Assembly (NCBI GenBank): GCA_003539755.1
Contig: DPOH01000217.1
Coordinates: 1 to 7,824 of the forward strand
DNA: 7,824 nucleotides
Source: Clostridium sp.
GTDB taxonomy: Bacteria > Bacillota > Clostridia > Clostridiales > Clostridiaceae
Direction of reading: 5' to 3'
How positions within the stretch are numbered: position 1 is the first letter of the stretch; each line of letters starts with the position of its first letter. The position numbers and the translations under genes were made by a program. A model generated the notes under the pieces. The model ran no database searches. It saw only the letters and a program-made list of their open reading frames with translations, and had not been told where the DNA came from. Shown here piece after piece: positions 6,650 to 7,824 of this stretch.

Positions 6650-7066
6650 ATGACAAAAAAGCTATTTACAGAAAGAGAAATTCAAATTCTATCAAATAAC
6701 CTATACGTAAAATCTGTAAGTCAGAAAGGTATCACTTATACAGAGGAATTTAAGCATATTTTTATTGAGGAAAATGAAAAAGGAAAGCTACCTCGAAATA
6801 TTTTTGAAGAATGTGGTTTTGATATAGGTATGATTGGAATGAAACGGGTTATGTCATCGGGAAGTAGATGGCGTGCTGCTTATAGAAAAAATGGTGTATT
6901 GGGTTTAAGGGATACACGTATCGAAAACGCTGGCAGAACTCTTGAGAGAGAGCTTACGTTAGAAGAAAAGTATGCCCGTTTAGAAGCCGAACGAAACTTA
7001 CTAAAGGCGGAAAACGAATTGCTAAAAAAAATCAAACTTATGGAAGGGAGGATGAGAAGGAAATAA
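6650..7066 (+). CDS. IS3-family transposase OrfA (helix-turn-helix protein)
   Basis: A 138-residue protein that in IS3 elements binds the terminal repeats and supplies the N-terminal part of the OrfAB transposase. After MTKKLFTERE comes a region that fits the IS150-like HTH domain. A basic stretch SGSRWRAAYRKNGVLGLRDTR (about 70-90 in this numbering) is followed by a leucine-zipper-like coiled coil at about 102-132 with leucines in LEEKYARLEAERNLLKAENELL. The zipper probably mediates multimer formation. The slippery run lies in its last codons (K126, K127). Ribosomes that do not slip end at TAA 7064-7066 and make OrfA alone, which acts as a regulator in related elements. An ATG at 6641 would add three residues, but its spacing to the ribosome site is poor. 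Confidence 0.88.
   Translation: MTKKLFTEREIQILSNNLYVKSVSQKGITYTEEFKHIFIEENEKGKLPRNIFEECGFDIGMIGMKRVMSSGSRWRAAYRKNGVLGLRDTRIENAGRTLERELTLEEKYARLEAERNLLKAENELLKKIKLMEGRMRRK
7024..7031 (+). other. Programmed -1 ribosomal frameshift site joining orfA and orfB
   Basis: Eight A in a row contain the heptamer A_AAA_AAA in phase with orfA (CTA AAA AAA at 7022-7030). A -1 slip here re-reads base 7030 and continues AAT CAA ACT in the frame of orfB, which stays open to the window end. A purine-rich stretch resembling a Shine-Dalgarno (GGGAGG, 7046-7051) lies just downstream. I saw no strong hairpin stimulator nearby. Confidence 0.8.
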
Positions 7067-7824
7067 CACTACCACCTAGTCAGAAATTCATCTTGATTCG
7101 TTCTGTCATCATGAAATACAACTTAAGGAATATGGTCAGTCATTTGTGTAAAGTAGCTGGTGTATCCCGTTCGGGATACTATAATTACTTTTCAATTTCA
7201 GCTCAAGAACAACGGAAACAAACGAGTGATCGAGATGAAATCTTGAAGGAAACCATATTAAAAGCACTTCGATTTAGAAATAGAAAGAAGGGGGCTCGTC
7301 AGATAAAGATGACATTGGCGGGTCAGTTTCAAGTTGTCTACAATTTAAAGCGTATCCGTAGAATTATGAAGAAATACGAGATTGTCTGTTCGGTTCGTAA
7401 AGCGAATCCTTATAAAAGAATGTTTAAAGCTACAAAAGAACATCGAATAGTACCGAATCAATTAAATCGAGAATTTAAACAAAATATCCCAGGGAAAACA
7501 CTTCTTACAGATATCACCTATTTAGTTTACGGTAAGAATCAAAGGGCCTATTTATCTACAATTTTAGACGGTTCAACTAATGAAATTTTAGCTTACCATG
7601 TTTCAGAACAGATGACATTAGAGCTCGTAACGACAACTCTCCATAAACTAAAAAAGAATCCGCGGATTCGATTGACTGAAGGTGCTTATATTCATTCAGA
7701 TCAAGGAGCCCACTACACAAGCCCTACCTATCAGAAGCTAGTCAAAAAGCTAAACCTTGGACAATCCATGTCAAGAAGAGGAAACTGTTGGGATAACGCC
7801 CCACAAGAATCATTTTTTGGTCAT
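7030..7824 (+). CDS. IS3-family transposase OrfB, DDE integrase domain, 3' end outside window
   Basis: The catalytic part of the IS3 transposase, normally made as an OrfAB fusion by -1 frameshifting, which performs the copy-out paste-in transposition of this family. The frame is open from well inside orfA to the last base. The start given is the first codon after the slip; an ATG at 7111 is the first internal Met. An N-terminal HTH-like segment (LRNMVSHLCKVAGVSRSGYY) is followed by an HTH_21-type region with KKGARQIKMTL. The integrase core has Asp in LLTDITYL (codon 7510-7512), Asp in HSDQGAHYT (codon 7699-7701) and Glu in DNAPQESFFGH (codon 7807-7809). The last two are 35 residues apart, the DD(35)E spacing of IS3. 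The remaining C-terminal stretch, typically about 50 residues, is outside the window. No internal stop or frameshift is seen, so it is cut, not broken. CGN arginine codons are common, as in uppP. Confidence 0.92.

Larger units (their letters stand above)
6562..7824 (+). mobile_element. IS3-family insertion sequence, IS150-like, right end outside window
   Basis: Two overlapping frames, a basic helix-turn-helix/coiled-coil OrfA and a DDE OrfB in the -1 frame with an A_AAA_AAA site between them, are the standard IS3 layout. The element is cut by the window edge before the end of orfB, so the right inverted repeat and the target duplication cannot be seen. The left end is placed at the hairpin starting at 6562 only as an estimate; it lies somewhere between 6543 and about 6625. 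All visible coding parts are intact, so the element may be active. Confidence 0.8.

Noticed and set aside
5644..7824. Composite transposon carrying uppP
   Set aside because: Only one IS is visible, on the right. No IS end or remnant was seen upstream of uppP, so a composite structure cannot be claimed.

Overview
The window looks like chromosomal DNA of a low-GC, spore-forming Firmicute, most likely Clostridium sensu stricto. The left three quarters is very AT-rich, uses AGA almost exclusively for arginine, and carries a spore-cortex deacetylase of the PdaA type. Species cannot be fixed from the sequence alone.

Left part (1-2540). The tail of an unidentified forward gene (to 215) converges on a reverse-strand pdaA-like polysaccharide deacetylase (253-1122), and the two share one long perfect hairpin terminator. 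A 271-base divergent intergenic region follows. It holds a near-consensus vegetative promoter (TTGAAA, 17-base spacer, TATAAT) driving ychF (1394-2491), the conserved P-loop ATPase of the Obg/OLA1 family, which ends at a strong terminator.

Middle part (2541-5643). Two forward genes encode proteins with one N-terminal membrane anchor and a large, probably extracytoplasmic domain: a tetratricopeptide-repeat protein (2652-4379) and a protein with a transglutaminase-like core that appears to have lost its catalytic Cys and His (4486-5643). A stem-loop lies between them. Neither has a function I can name. As a matched pair they are the least explained part of the window.

Right part (5644-7824). 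A complete uppP/bacA undecaprenyl-diphosphatase gene (5733-6542), with its own consensus-like promoter, differs from its left neighbours in base composition and in arginine codon use. It is followed directly by an IS3-family (IS150-like) insertion sequence with orfA, an A_AAA_AAA slippery site and an orfB that runs off the window after the DD(35)E residues. The simplest reading is that uppP and the IS are acquired or rearranged DNA next to a native clostridial region. UppP recycles the C55 lipid carrier and can raise bacitracin tolerance, so an IS-adjacent copy may be an accessory one. No CRISPR array, tRNA, rRNA or recognisable riboswitch was found, and no clear defence or other new multigene system is visible.
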